From: JAXHUM01 sp034189325 | GTDB lineage: Bacteria > Desulfobacterota > DSM-4660 > Desulfatiglandales > Desulfatiglandaceae | Direction: 5' to 3' | Assembly (NCBI GenBank): GCA_034189325.1 | Contig: JAXHUM010000122.1 | Coordinates: 1-29,375, forward strand | DNA: 29,375 bases | In this document: positions 15,778 through 24,161 of the stretch, piece after piece | Layout: every line of letters begins with the position of its first letter | Numbering within the stretch: the first letter of the stretch is position 1 | The notes under the pieces: generated by a model | Told to the model about the DNA's origin: nothing | Database searches by the model: none | Seen by the model: only the letters and a program-made list of their open reading frames with translations | Translations under genes and position numbers: made by a program

Positions 15778-17214
15778 CTATTTTGTGATCTTCACCACAA
15801 CAATGCCATGGTTAACCCTCTTGAGTAAGACTTGGACTGTCTCTCCCTCCTTAATTGTGCTCATCTGTTCGCCAAAATCCTCCAAGGTCTCCACTGGGAA
15901 ATGGTTGATCTCTTTTAGGAGATCGCCCTTTATGATTCCCGCTTGCGCTCCTTTGGCGTCCGGTTCCACATAGGTCACGAGGAGGCCCTTGTCACCTTTA
16001 GGGTATCCGAGTCTTTCCGCCATTCGTGGCTCCAGTTCCACCAATCCCAACCCGAGTTCATCAGTGAGACTGTTTTCCTCTCTTGGGGAGACCTGTGGAT
16101 CCCTCTGCTTGCCCAGTTTGACATCGACTTGTCTTTCCTTGCCTTTCCTGGAGATCAAGATGGCAATCTCTTTGCCTGCCGGCGCATTGGCAATTGTCCT
16201 GGAGAGTTCACGACTGGAAGAGACTTCCTCATCATTGACGGAGAGGATGACGTCTCCAGGTTCAATCCCTGCACTATCAGCAGGATCTCCCTTGTAGACT
16301 TGCGTTACAAGGACCCCTCGATCCCTTTTAACTTTGTAATATGACTTGAGTTCAGGTGTCAAATCCTGTATCCCGACACCGAGCCATGCTCTTGTCACTT
16401 CTCCATTGTTTTTTAATTGGTCTATTATCCCACGGGCCAGACCAATAGGAATGGCAAAACCGATACCCTGACCGTTTGGGATAATTGCCGTGTTAATGCC
16501 GACGACCTTGCCCTCTAAATTGATCAAAGGGCCCCCGCTGTTTCCGGGATTGATAGATGCGTCTGTCTGAATAAAGTCATCATAAGGACCTGCCCCGATT
16601 GTTCGACCCAAGGCGCTGACTATCCCGGCTGTCACAGTCTGCTCAAGGCCAAAAGGACTCCCTATCGCCATGACCCATGTGCCTACTCTGAGGTTTTCGG
16701 AATCTCCCATCGGGAGAGGGATCAAGTCGCTGGATGGCTCTATTCTTATCAGGGCCAGATCGGTCTTGGGATCGCGCCCTATGATCTCGGCGTCAAATTC
16801 CTTGCCGTCCGACAGTTTTACCCTTATCTTGTCAGCCCCTTCAATCACATGATTATTGGTGACAATATACCCTTCTCGGTCAATGATGAAGCCCGATCCG
16901 AGGCTCTGCCTGCGATAATCGGGTGATGGTCCACGCCTCGAAAAAGGCCCGGGAAACTTGTGAAAAGGATCTTTATCTCTAAAAGGATTGCCGAAAAAGT
17001 GACGGAATACGGGACCGCCCTCTCTTATCGTCTTGATCGTGCGGATGTTCACCACTCCCGGCCGGGCCTTTTCAGCCAGGTCGCTGAAATTTTCCGGAAC
17101 CATTCGAACAGTTCTGTCCTGTAACGCGACCGATTCCCGGAAACCGAAGCCGAGAATAATTCCCACTATCAGAATGGCTATCATATGCCTTGTGAATTTA
17201 TTGCTCTGTTTCAT
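15778..17214 (-). CDS. Periplasmic serine protease HtrA/DegP
   Basis: This 478-residue envelope protease degrades and chaperones misfolded proteins. An N-terminal hydrophobic segment (about 11-30) ending at SVALQ is a signal peptide. The trypsin-like domain has the full triad H122 (TNNHVIEG), D152 (TDLALI) and S226 (GNSGGPL). Two PDZ domains follow, about 278-370 and 395-478. The proline- and phenylalanine-rich LA loop near 66-100 is typical of the Do family. AGGAGG lies eight bases before the ATG. It is a single-gene unit with its own terminator. A 16-base inverted repeat about 100 bases upstream may be an operator. DegP and DegQ cannot be separated by eye. Confidence 0.95.
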   Translation of the reverse strand: MKQSNKFTRHMIAILIVGIILGFGFRESVALQDRTVRMVPENFSDLAEKARPGVVNIRTIKTIREGGPVFRHFFGNPFRDKDPFHKFPGPFSRRGPSPDYRRQSLGSGFIIDREGYIVTNNHVIEGADKIRVKLSDGKEFDAEIIGRDPKTDLALIRIEPSSDLIPLPMGDSENLRVGTWVMAIGSPFGLEQTVTAGIVSALGRTIGAGPYDDFIQTDASINPGNSGGPLINLEGKVVGINTAIIPNGQGIGFAIPIGLARGIIDQLKNNGEVTRAWLGVGIQDLTPELKSYYKVKRDRGVLVTQVYKGDPADSAGIEPGDVILSVNDEEVSSSRELSRTIANAPAGKEIAILISRKGKERQVDVKLGKQRDPQVSPREENSLTDELGLGLVELEPRMAERLGYPKGDKGLLVTYVEPDAKGAQAGIIKGDLLKEINHFPVETLEDFGEQMSTIKEGETVQVLLKRVNHGIVVVKITK

Positions 17215-17574
17215 TGTCTAAACCTCCTTCCCTTGTCTTTTGGAATAACTGGTTCCTGTTCCTTTTGAAAAAACAATAACGCAGGGAGTTAACCGCAAGA
17301 TGATCGTGAGATTACCAAATGGTAATGTTGGGAAAGGCACAGCCTGATAATGATTGTGATTTCCTGAAAAAGGATAGGAAGGTGATAAGAAATAAATTCA
17401 GGATCGGATGTTCCGGCTTGTTCAAGGTACAACAGGTCGATTCCTAATATGTCGATAGATTCGGATCGGGGTATTATCCCTGTTTTATCCTCATTTCTAG
17501 CGAAGCTGCGTCGATTTCAGCTGACAAATTAGCTTGCATGATGATGTGGGCTTATGATAATAATTATAAATTAT
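17215..17574. other. Intergenic region between htrA and tRNA-His
   Basis: This 360-base gap holds the divergent start regions of htrA and tRNA-His. It has a perfect seven-base inverted repeat at 17311-17326 (ATTACCA, two bases, TGGTAAT) and, for the tRNA, TTGCAT (17534-17539) 18 bases from TAATAA (17558-17563). I see no credible ORF and no known riboswitch. Confidence 0.5.
17534..17563 (+). promoter_or_regulatory. Likely promoter of tRNA-His
   Basis: TTGCAT (17534-17539) and TAATAA (17558-17563) are 18 bases apart. The AT-rich stretch after the -10 element ends 11 bases before the tRNA, a common layout for stable-RNA genes. Confidence 0.45.
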
Positions 17575-17651
17575 GGTGGGTGTAGCTCAGTTGGTAGAGC
17601 ACTGGGTTGTGGCCCCAGCGGTCGTGGGTTCAAATCCCATCACTCACCCCA
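17575..17651 (+). tRNA. tRNA-His (anticodon GTG)
   Basis: A complete cloverleaf with encoded CCA. The acceptor stem GTGGGTG/CACTCAC has one wobble pair. The stem CTGGG/CCCAG closes loop TTGTGGC, giving anticodon GTG. The extra G at 17575 faces C73 at 17648, the G-1:C73 pair specific to histidine tRNAs. Confidence 0.97.
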
Positions 17652-17664
17652 TAAGATTCAAAAA

Positions 17665-17694
17665 CAGGGGGTTGATGGACCCCCTGTTTTTTTT
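17665..17694 (+). terminator. Strong intrinsic terminator after tRNA-His
   Basis: CAGGGGGT (17665-17672) and ACCCCCTG (17679-17686) form an eight-base-pair stem with a six-base loop, directly followed by eight T's. A textbook intrinsic terminator in the plus direction. The minus-strand mrp gene ends 72 bases away. Confidence 0.93.
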
Positions 17695-17765
17695 GGTTGA
17701 GTGATTGGCTTTTGACCCTGGGTTCGGCAGAAGGCCTTCCTTTGCAGAAATCCCGCAAGGTTTAT

Positions 17766-18620
17766 TTAATTGCCCTCATGGAGTGACACAACTTCATCGA
17801 CCAATTTGCTGAACGCCTGGTTAAAGAGGGACTTGTCATTATCGAGTATCTCGGTATTTCCCTTATCACCCTGCCGCACCACTTCGGGGTCGAGTGGAAG
17901 GCGTCCCAGCACCCTCAGATTGCCCGATTGTGCCGTCACTTCTGCGCCGTTCGTCTTGAACACCTCGATCATTTTTTCGCAATGAGGACAGACCAGTCCG
18001 CTCATATTCTCTACAAGACCCAATATCTCCATTTTTACCTGTCTACAGAAATCAATCGATTTTCTGACATCTGCAAGGGAGATCTCCTGAGGCGTCGTCA
18101 CAATGAGGGCCTTGGCATCCGGTACTGTCTGCGCAACGGTTAAAGGCTCATCCCCCGTTCCCGGAGGGGAGTCGATGATTAAATAATCAAGATCATTCCA
18201 CTCTATGTCGGAGATAAACTGCCTGATAACACCTATCTTAATGGGGCCTCTCCATATGGTTGCCGTATCCCTTTCCGTCCCCATAAGGGTTTCAATAGAA
18301 ATCACCTGCATGTTGGGAGTGTAGCTGACAGGCAGTGCTTTTCCATCTTGACTACCCGGTTGGATGTCCCCGTTGAGTCCAAGCAGGCGCGGTATACTGG
18401 GGCCATGGAGGTCTACATCCATCAGCCCCACCTTGTGTCCCCTCTTTGCCAGGGCGACTGACAAATAGGCGGCAACGCTGCTTTTGCCCACGCCCCCCTT
18501 GCCGCTCATGACCAATATTTTATTCTTGATATGCGATAATCTTTCCTTTATTTCCACGTCTTGAAGTTGATGTTGATCCTGTTGGTTTTGGAAACCACAG
18601 CTTTGATTTTCCATTGTCAT
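17766..18620 (-). CDS. mrp: Mrp/NBP35 family P-loop ATPase (Fe-S carrier type)
   Basis: This 284-residue protein belongs to the Mrp/NBP35 branch of the MinD/ParA ATPases, thought to carry and deliver iron-sulfur clusters. The deviant Walker A GKGGVGKS is at 40-47, the DVDLHGPSIPRLLG motif follows, IIDSPPGTGDEP is the Walker B region, and C211-x2-C214 (CPHC) is the bridging-cluster motif near the C-terminus. A single N-terminal Cys (C8) is present. There is no N-terminal DUF59 domain. The frame extends to 18638, but GGGAGG lies ten bases before the ATG at 18620, which decides the start. It begins 43 bases after the molybdopterin oxidoreductase gene on the same strand, so co-transcription is likely. 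Confidence 0.94.
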   Translation of the reverse strand: MTMENQSCGFQNQQDQHQLQDVEIKERLSHIKNKILVMSGKGGVGKSSVAAYLSVALAKRGHKVGLMDVDLHGPSIPRLLGLNGDIQPGSQDGKALPVSYTPNMQVISIETLMGTERDTATIWRGPIKIGVIRQFISDIEWNDLDYLIIDSPPGTGDEPLTVAQTVPDAKALIVTTPQEISLADVRKSIDFCRQVKMEILGLVENMSGLVCPHCEKMIEVFKTNGAEVTAQSGNLRVLGRLPLDPEVVRQGDKGNTEILDNDKSLFNQAFSKLVDEVVSLHEGN

Positions 18621-18663
18621 TGATGAATCGCCTCCCATATGAATTTGTGTTTATTGCATTTTT

Positions 18664-20715
18664 CTATATCCTGTTTACACTGCACAAACCGGTCCTCAAA
18701 GGAGGGTACCCGGAGATCGGGTCTCTCACATCAGGCCGGCTTTGGGTCAAAAGATTTGCATTGGCCTGTTCCCATCCGTGAGGGATACTAATCACCTTTG
18801 GATGGATATCATCCGTGACCCTCGCTGTCATTTGAATGCTTCCCCGAGGCGACTTGATGGCCACCCGTTCCCCATCACTTATGTTAAGGCGGCCGGCTGT
18901 TTCGTGGTTGATTTCCACAAAGGGTTCCGGGTTCCTTTTAAGCATTCCGGGGATATTTCGGTGTTGCGTATGGGTGAATGCCATGACTCTGGCGCCTGTT
19001 ATCAGTATAAGGGGATACTCTTCAGCCAGCTCGGGACTTCCCTCCGGGCTTTCCAGGGTCTCCTTAAATGAGGGAAGGGGATCATAGCCGAGGTTTTCCA
19101 GTGTTTCAGAATATAACTCTACCTTGCCTGATGGGGTATTAAAACCTGTCTTGAGATATCTGAGTTGTTCCGGACGGGTCATTATCCCTCCAGGTATCTC
19201 CTTTACCTGCTCCAGCGTGAACCCTGTCGGCTCAAGCACATACTCGAAAAGAGTGTCAGAGTCTACCCATGGGAAATGCTCCTGATACCCCATCTCTTTT
19301 CCCAGGTTTGCCCAGATCCGCCAATCGGGGATCGATTGTCCCACCGGATCTATGGCCCTTTGACCGTAGGCGGTCATCGACATACCTATATCGGTATAGT
19401 CACGCAGCTCGTCCGATTCCAAGGCGAAACACGCAGGAAGTATGATGTCCGCCATGCTTGCGGTCTTGGTCATAAATATATCTATTGCCACCAATAAATC
19501 CAGATTTCTCAAGGCCTTTTCAGTCATGTTGGAATCCGGGAAGACCAACATTGGATTGGTTCCTTGAATTATTAAGGCCTTAATAGGATAAGGTTCTCCC
19601 GTCAACATGGCATCGAGCACGGACATCATACTTCTTTCCCTGGAGATCTGGTTGAATGCGGGGTACTCTTTCCCGACCCCCTCATCTTCGTCAGGAGCCA
19701 TGTCCATGACTCTCAAATCTCGTTGCCCGAGTTTGTTTGGCCAAAGATTTCCCCCTATCTTGTCGATATTCCCGGTTATTGCAATAAGAATCGCCAAGGC
19801 CCGATTGCTCTGCACGCCATTGCCGGAGTGATCGGGTGAAATTCCCACGGAGATTAGCGCGGGTGAGTTCGTGGCGTACATTCTCGCCATGTCGCGAATT
19901 GTCTCGGCCGGCACCCAGGTGACTTCTTCGGCTTTTTCAGGGCTATACTCCTTGGCGCGGTCGGAGAGTTTGTCAAAACCAACCGTCCAATTCCGGACAA
20001 AATTCTCGTCGTAGAGGTTCTCCTGAATAATAACATTGATCATGCTGAGGGCGAGGAAGGCATCCGTCCCCGGCCTTATCTGAGCATGAATATCCGCCTC
20101 TTTAGCGTGGGAAGTCCTCCTAGGGTCAATGACTCCCAGCTTTGCTCCCCTTCCTCTCATCAATCGAATAATGCCGTTTTGCAGGAAAGAGGATTCTTTT
20201 GGATTCGCACCCCATAGGATCATGCATTTGGTCCCATGAAAACTGGGAAGGGCATTGATTGATCCATAGTCGAATGTCAAACTGAAAGCGATCTTTCGGG
20301 AGTAGTAGCAGAACGATGCCCCTGATGTGTAGTTAGGGCTGCCGTAGACGTCGGCAAATCTCCTGGCCATTTTTTCGGTTACCGTCCCAATGAAGGGATT
20401 GCCCAGATGGAAGGCCACTCCGCGGCCACCATCTTCCTCCTTTATGTTTCGAAGCTTGCCCCCTATAAACTTGTACGCCTCATCCCACGATATCTCTTCC
20501 AGCCGGCCGTTGACTCTTCTCAGTGGACTTGTGATGCGATCCTCGGAATAGGTTACATCCATGAGACCGGCAGACTTTGGACACAACCTCTTGTAAGGGT
20601 GTGACTCGTTCGGGCGAATATAAACCGCTCGGCCGCTTTCCACCTCCACATTGATACCGCACCATGTGGGGCACATTTTGCAGAATGCATTAACTTCCCT
20701 TCCCTCAGTCATCAT
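18664..20715 (-). CDS. Molybdopterin oxidoreductase (Mo/W-bisPGD enzyme), Cys-ligand type
   Basis: This 683-residue protein is a DMSO-reductase-superfamily catalytic subunit. The N-terminal [4Fe-4S] motif is C12-x2-C15-x3-C19-x25-C45. C136 in GASFCYYSRK sits where the protein ligand of Mo or W is expected. A GTNPMLVFPD segment and the C-terminal molybdopterin-binding domain with THTQHRNIP follow. It has no Tat signal at the N-terminus and no Fe-S or membrane partner gene nearby, so it is probably cytoplasmic. GGAGG lies six bases before the ATG at 20715; a longer GTG frame from 20733 would consume that site. Candidate activities include a formate-dehydrogenase-like or aldehyde/thiol oxidoreductase role; I cannot choose. 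The Mrp gene follows. Confidence 0.92.
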   Translation of the reverse strand: MMTEGREVNAFCKMCPTWCGINVEVESGRAVYIRPNESHPYKRLCPKSAGLMDVTYSEDRITSPLRRVNGRLEEISWDEAYKFIGGKLRNIKEEDGGRGVAFHLGNPFIGTVTEKMARRFADVYGSPNYTSGASFCYYSRKIAFSLTFDYGSINALPSFHGTKCMILWGANPKESSFLQNGIIRLMRGRGAKLGVIDPRRTSHAKEADIHAQIRPGTDAFLALSMINVIIQENLYDENFVRNWTVGFDKLSDRAKEYSPEKAEEVTWVPAETIRDMARMYATNSPALISVGISPDHSGNGVQSNRALAILIAITGNIDKIGGNLWPNKLGQRDLRVMDMAPDEDEGVGKEYPAFNQISRERSMMSVLDAMLTGEPYPIKALIIQGTNPMLVFPDSNMTEKALRNLDLLVAIDIFMTKTASMADIILPACFALESDELRDYTDIGMSMTAYGQRAIDPVGQSIPDWRIWANLGKEMGYQEHFPWVDSDTLFEYVLEPTGFTLEQVKEIPGGIMTRPEQLRYLKTGFNTPSGKVELYSETLENLGYDPLPSFKETLESPEGSPELAEEYPLILITGARVMAFTHTQHRNIPGMLKRNPEPFVEINHETAGRLNISDGERVAIKSPRGSIQMTARVTDDIHPKVISIPHGWEQANANLLTQSRPDVRDPISGYPPLRTGLCSVNRI

Positions 20716-20959
20716 CAAGCACCTCCCTCTCACAGTTTTGTCCTGTTCTCAGATTCGAGCCTGTGTCGAACCCGAGATCTATTGAGTGTGCGTGTTTCAT
20801 GGCTTGAAAAGGAACTGTGTGCCTCAATGAAAATTGCATCGGCACTGCATCGGTTTTGAGGTCGCATCCCACTTCAACTCCTCACAAGCGTCTGCCCCAG
20901 TGCCAAGGGGCGGAGCTTTCATCCGGAGCTCTGTGAAGTGATATCTTTTCTCCCTTCTA

Positions 20960-20987
20960 TGTATACTAAATCATGCGGATTTATCAA
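20960..20987 (-). promoter_or_regulatory. Possible promoter of the molybdopterin oxidoreductase operon
   Basis: On the minus strand TTGATA (20987-20982) is followed after 16 bases by TATACA (20965-20960). Transcription would start near 20953, giving a leader of almost 240 bases before the ATG at 20715. Confidence 0.45.
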
Positions 20988-21060
20988 CTAGATTGTCGAG
21001 GGGATTGGGTATGGCGAAGGACCGGATGACCATGAAAGGAGGTCTGGAAAAAAGCGCAAT

Positions 21061-21101
21061 CAAAAAGAGCAGTGAGAACTCAGATGAATCGTCACTGCTC
21101 T
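21061..21101 (-). terminator. Intrinsic terminator of the CsgG-like lipoprotein gene
   Basis: On the minus strand a ten-base-pair stem (21101-21092 with 21075-21066) closes a 16-base loop and ends in a run of five T's (21066-21062). It lies 35 bases after the stop codon of the lipoprotein gene. Confidence 0.8.
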
Positions 21102-21135
21102 GGATTTTACATGGGATTGGATCGGTCTTGAGATC

Positions 21136-22140
21136 CTACCTCGCGAATCGACTTGATACCCAGCCCTCTTTTCCGGAGCTTGTTCTCACGCGTAGCCATT
21201 CGCCGCTCCTTTCAAGCACTGTGAGATTTTCACCCCCTCGAGCCGAGGTGACCACCGAGAAGTTGGTCCCTGGACCTGTCCGGACATTGAGTGATTTGGG
21301 CACAACCTTCACGGTCTCCCCTCCCCCGGTCGAAGAAGAGGGTGCCGGTGGGGGACTTGAAGAGACAGGTTGGCCCTGCGGACTGCCGTGACGATAATAG
21401 ACCGGGGGCGTTTTTGACACGATAAAATTCACCGCCTCTTTGATACAAATACGGAGGGCCTTTTCCGTGGGAGTGTTTTTCCATCCACCCAGTCCACCGA
21501 CCAGGGCACCACTTCCACCGAAGCCGCCCAGGAGACCGCCGAGATTGACATCCGTTGCCTCCCCTTCCACGCTGGTGGCCGCGACAATCCGTGAGGTCTT
21601 GGCATCGACGATCCTCATATCAATAGCCATATGGGCCTTTTTGAAACCACCTGTTATGGCGCCAAGTATACCGCCTCCGATTCCTCCGATACCACCTCTG
21701 GCTCCTGATGCCCTGCCCTCAAACTCGGTCACGGCCGCCACAATAAGGAGCTCGGCTCCCTCTATCTCACCGATAGCCGCTGCCGTCTCTTGGCGCACGC
21801 GCCCGGAGGCTCCGAGGTCCTGTTCCTGAAGCACGTCTCCCAGGGTTTGTCTCTCCAGGACAATAAACCTATTGGTGTTGAAAAGGGCAGTGACCAGCTG
21901 ATCGGCCATGCCGTCTCCGATTCGGCTCGTGTACCAGCCCTTGCCTGTTTTGTCCGTAAAGCGGGCCACGGCGATCCTTGCCTTGGGTCCATCGTACGCT
22001 ACGGCTTGGGCCTCTGATATGGATGGGCCTCCAGGATCCGACGTAACCGTGGCCTTGGTCCCCGGCGTAACGCATCCTGTGACCATTGCAACGGCCAGCA
22101 AGAATCCCAAACAACCCATGATCGATCTTCTTAAATTCAT
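21136..22140 (-). CDS. CsgG-like lipoprotein with C-terminal SH3 domain
   Basis: This 334-residue protein starts with a signal peptide ending in lipobox VTGC (C23), so it is a lipoprotein. Residues about 48-245 resemble the CsgG/curli-assembly family: ARIAVARFTD, then LFNTNRFIVLERQTLGDVLQEQ and a later MRIVDAKTSRIV. Two glycine-rich stretches interrupt it (about 150-165 and 202-218). A Pro/Ser linker (about 258-275) leads to a bacterial SH3 domain with KSLNVRTGPGTNFSVV and GWVSSRF at the end. CsgG itself forms a secretion pore, but many CsgG-domain lipoproteins have no known pore role. GGGAGG precedes the ATG at 22140, which is chosen over 22170. No curli fibre genes are nearby. Confidence 0.87.
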   Translation of the reverse strand: MNLRRSIMGCLGFLLAVAMVTGCVTPGTKATVTSDPGGPSISEAQAVAYDGPKARIAVARFTDKTGKGWYTSRIGDGMADQLVTALFNTNRFIVLERQTLGDVLQEQDLGASGRVRQETAAAIGEIEGAELLIVAAVTEFEGRASGARGGIGGIGGGILGAITGGFKKAHMAIDMRIVDAKTSRIVAATSVEGEATDVNLGGLLGGFGGSGALVGGLGGWKNTPTEKALRICIKEAVNFIVSKTPPVYYRHGSPQGQPVSSSPPPAPSSSTGGGETVKVVPKSLNVRTGPGTNFSVVTSARGGENLTVLERSGEWLRVRTSSGKEGWVSSRFAR

Positions 22141-22283
22141 CGTTTCTTCCTCCCTCTTCATGAATATCACTCGTCTCTTAGAAATCTCTGAGGAATCAGA
22201 GTCCCGGATATCTTTGTTTGCACGAATGAAAGCGCCTGATCCTCTAAGAAATAAAACTCTCTGTTTTTACCAAATCTTCATGT

Positions 22284-22324
22284 AAATTGTGATAAAATAT
22301 AACAAATCAATCACAATTTGTAAA
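22284..22324 (-). promoter_or_regulatory. Promoter with flanking inverted repeat, upstream of the CsgG-like gene
   Basis: On the minus strand TTTACA (22324-22319) is 17 bases from TATATT (22301-22296), a good sigma70 match. AAATTGTGAT (22284-22293) and its exact reverse complement ATCACAATTT (22310-22319) flank the -10 element with a 16-base spacer. The placement suggests a regulator site. The half-sites resemble TGTGA/TCACA of CRP-like sites, but the spacing is far wider than CRP uses. Confidence 0.6.
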
Positions 22325-22346
22325 GGGAAATGCTTAGGACCGAGTT

Positions 22347-24161
22347 CTAGATATAGTGGGGAGCGTACAACCTGACATGATGACCGTCAAGGACGTGAAA
22401 CTGTCTGATTTTTTTCAGGGTCACAGGTGAAAATGTGCCGATAGGGATGTAAAGGATGGTCTTACCCAAGCGCGCCGCCATGCTGCGGCACCATCCGGAA
22501 GGGGGCGTGGCGGCGACATAAACAACATTTTTTTCGAGGCTGTAATCAAGGGCGGCCATAAGAAGTCTCTCTGATTTGTTCCTGGCGCGATCGAAAAAAG
22601 GGTCTTTCCATATGTCGTAGACGCGCATAGGCGGGTAGGAAAGCAAAAACCCTCCATACTGGCACCTCGATATTCCCGGACCGTCCATAACCGTGCCTGC
22701 AGGAGTGCTGTAAAACGCCATGTCCGATTCTTGGGCATGCTCGCCAAGCCAAGTGACGCACCAAGGGAAACGCTCTTTCTGATGTGTATCGGGAAAGTCA
22801 GGATCAAAAATAATCACGACCGACCCGGCCCTGCCTTTTAGGGGCCGGCCTTCCCTTACATAGACCTTGCCTTGGGCCGATTGTCGGATGGTCTCTCTGA
22901 CATCAATCCCATCCAGAATGGAACCGACAAAGGGTTCTATTCGACAATTCTCTTCAGACTTGATTTCCATTGCCCTTTGTTTGATGTGCCGGCCGTAACC
23001 TTCGATGACCACATCCTCAGGGGGGTATGAGCAGATGGCAAAACCTTCAAACTTATCGCGCCACTCACCGGGATATCTCTCCCTTTTCCTTTTTCTGCCG
23101 GGGACTGGGACCAGGCGTCTCCGGGTCGCCTTCAGTCTCCGATGAAACGAGATACGCCTCTGATCCAGGTACAGGTCTTCACCCCGGAGCCGGAGCACGG
23201 GGAGATGAGGGGCGTCGGTCTGCCACGGGTATGTGCTTCCCATATCCCAGACCTCATAGGCGAAATTGTCGTCCGAGACGCCCCGGGAGGCAACAACAAG
23301 TTGGTAGAAATCAGGGACAAGTCGACCTGAAAGAAAGGCGTAATTTCTGGCGAATGTGTGAAGGATCCTGATCTGGGTGTGGGATAATTCCTCTTGACTG
23401 TTCTTGAGGTGATTTTTGACGGCAGTCTTTATGAGACGGTGGTTGATTGTGAGGCGATCAGGATCTTGCCGGCCGTTGTCGGATCTCCAACGCTCATAGG
23501 CGGCAGCAAGGTAGGGCATCTCGCTCATCACCTCTCTGCTTGAATCGAAATGAAGATGGGCCAATTGAACACCCTCTCTCCTTCTCCTCCCGATGACGGG
23601 GACCTGGGATCGCTTGAGCATCTCCAGGATGCCGGGTACATGGCTTAATCCGCAAACAAAGAGTATCCGTTTGCCTTTAGCACTCAGACCTTTCAGATGA
23701 TAAGCCATGGTTTGTTCACGAAGTGTATCCTCTCGAGAAGAGAGACCTGAAGGGTGGGTTTCAAGGTAGGCATGGCAATAGCCGAAGTGTCCGACCCGTT
23801 TCACGGCATAGGAGTCGGGCAGGGAACTGTGGTGGTGAGGATAGCCGTCCGTGTCCCTATCTACGAAATGTACCGGTATATTTTGGGCCAAGGCCTGTCT
23901 TATTGCCTCCACCTGCCCGTCGGTCGGCTCGAGGAGCAGGTATGTAAAGCCTTTGTCCTCTTCTTCGTAATGGACAACCGATAATAGAGGAAGCCTCCTG
24001 ACCCCTTGAAGGATCTTGGGACCCAGCGTAGCGGGATATTCAACAGCCACATGATCAGGCTGGAATTCTTTAAACTGGCGTCTCACCTCGACGGCAAATT
24101 CCATCCTGTTATGGATGATGGGTACAAACAGTATGTTCTTCCATGCAATGCTATGTTTCAT
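22347..24161 (-). CDS. 604-residue protein with EreA/ChaN/TraB-like N-terminus, unknown C-terminus
   Basis: I do not recognise the whole protein. The N-terminal 185 or so residues carry the spaced motif set of the EreA/ChaN/TraB/TIKI superfamily: H17 (PIIHNRMEFAVEV), E41 (PDHVAVEY), the VDRD segment at 100-103, REQTMAYHL at 148-156 and GLSHVPGI at 171-178. Members are esterases, proteases or haem-binding proteins using His and Glu. Residues about 190-604 are without a match I can name; they include an Arg/Lys-rich stretch (about 345-370), GSVVIIFDPDFPD and an ATPPSGWC segment. No signal peptide or membrane helix is evident. The start ATG lies inside the end of the MoxR gene (11-base overlap), so the two proteins are probably made together. 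Confidence 0.7.
   Translation of the reverse strand: MKHSIAWKNILFVPIIHNRMEFAVEVRRQFKEFQPDHVAVEYPATLGPKILQGVRRLPLLSVVHYEEEDKGFTYLLLEPTDGQVEAIRQALAQNIPVHFVDRDTDGYPHHHSSLPDSYAVKRVGHFGYCHAYLETHPSGLSSREDTLREQTMAYHLKGLSAKGKRILFVCGLSHVPGILEMLKRSQVPVIGRRRREGVQLAHLHFDSSREVMSEMPYLAAAYERWRSDNGRQDPDRLTINHRLIKTAVKNHLKNSQEELSHTQIRILHTFARNYAFLSGRLVPDFYQLVVASRGVSDDNFAYEVWDMGSTYPWQTDAPHLPVLRLRGEDLYLDQRRISFHRRLKATRRRLVPVPGRKRKRERYPGEWRDKFEGFAICSYPPEDVVIEGYGRHIKQRAMEIKSEENCRIEPFVGSILDGIDVRETIRQSAQGKVYVREGRPLKGRAGSVVIIFDPDFPDTHQKERFPWCVTWLGEHAQESDMAFYSTPAGTVMDGPGISRCQYGGFLLSYPPMRVYDIWKDPFFDRARNKSERLLMAALDYSLEKNVVYVAATPPSGWCRSMAARLGKTILYIPIGTFSPVTLKKIRQFHVLDGHHVRLYAPHYI

Larger units (their letters stand above)
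20716..21135. other. Intergenic region / long leader of the molybdopterin oxidoreductase
   Basis: This 420-base gap holds the promoter and leader of the minus-strand oxidoreductase and the terminator of the next minus-strand gene. In the leader, TGCATCGG occurs twice (20835-20842 and 20846-20853) inside a hairpin closed by CCTCAA (20822-20827) and TTGAGG (20856-20861). A 32-codon minus-strand ORF (20824-20922) with a C-x13-C-x-C pattern lies over it; its ribosome site is weak. I do not recognise a known riboswitch. Confidence 0.4.

Noticed and set aside
18664..20715. Selenocysteine in the molybdopterin oxidoreductase
   Set aside because: The metal-ligand position is an ordinary Cys codon (C136) and no in-frame TGA interrupts the gene.
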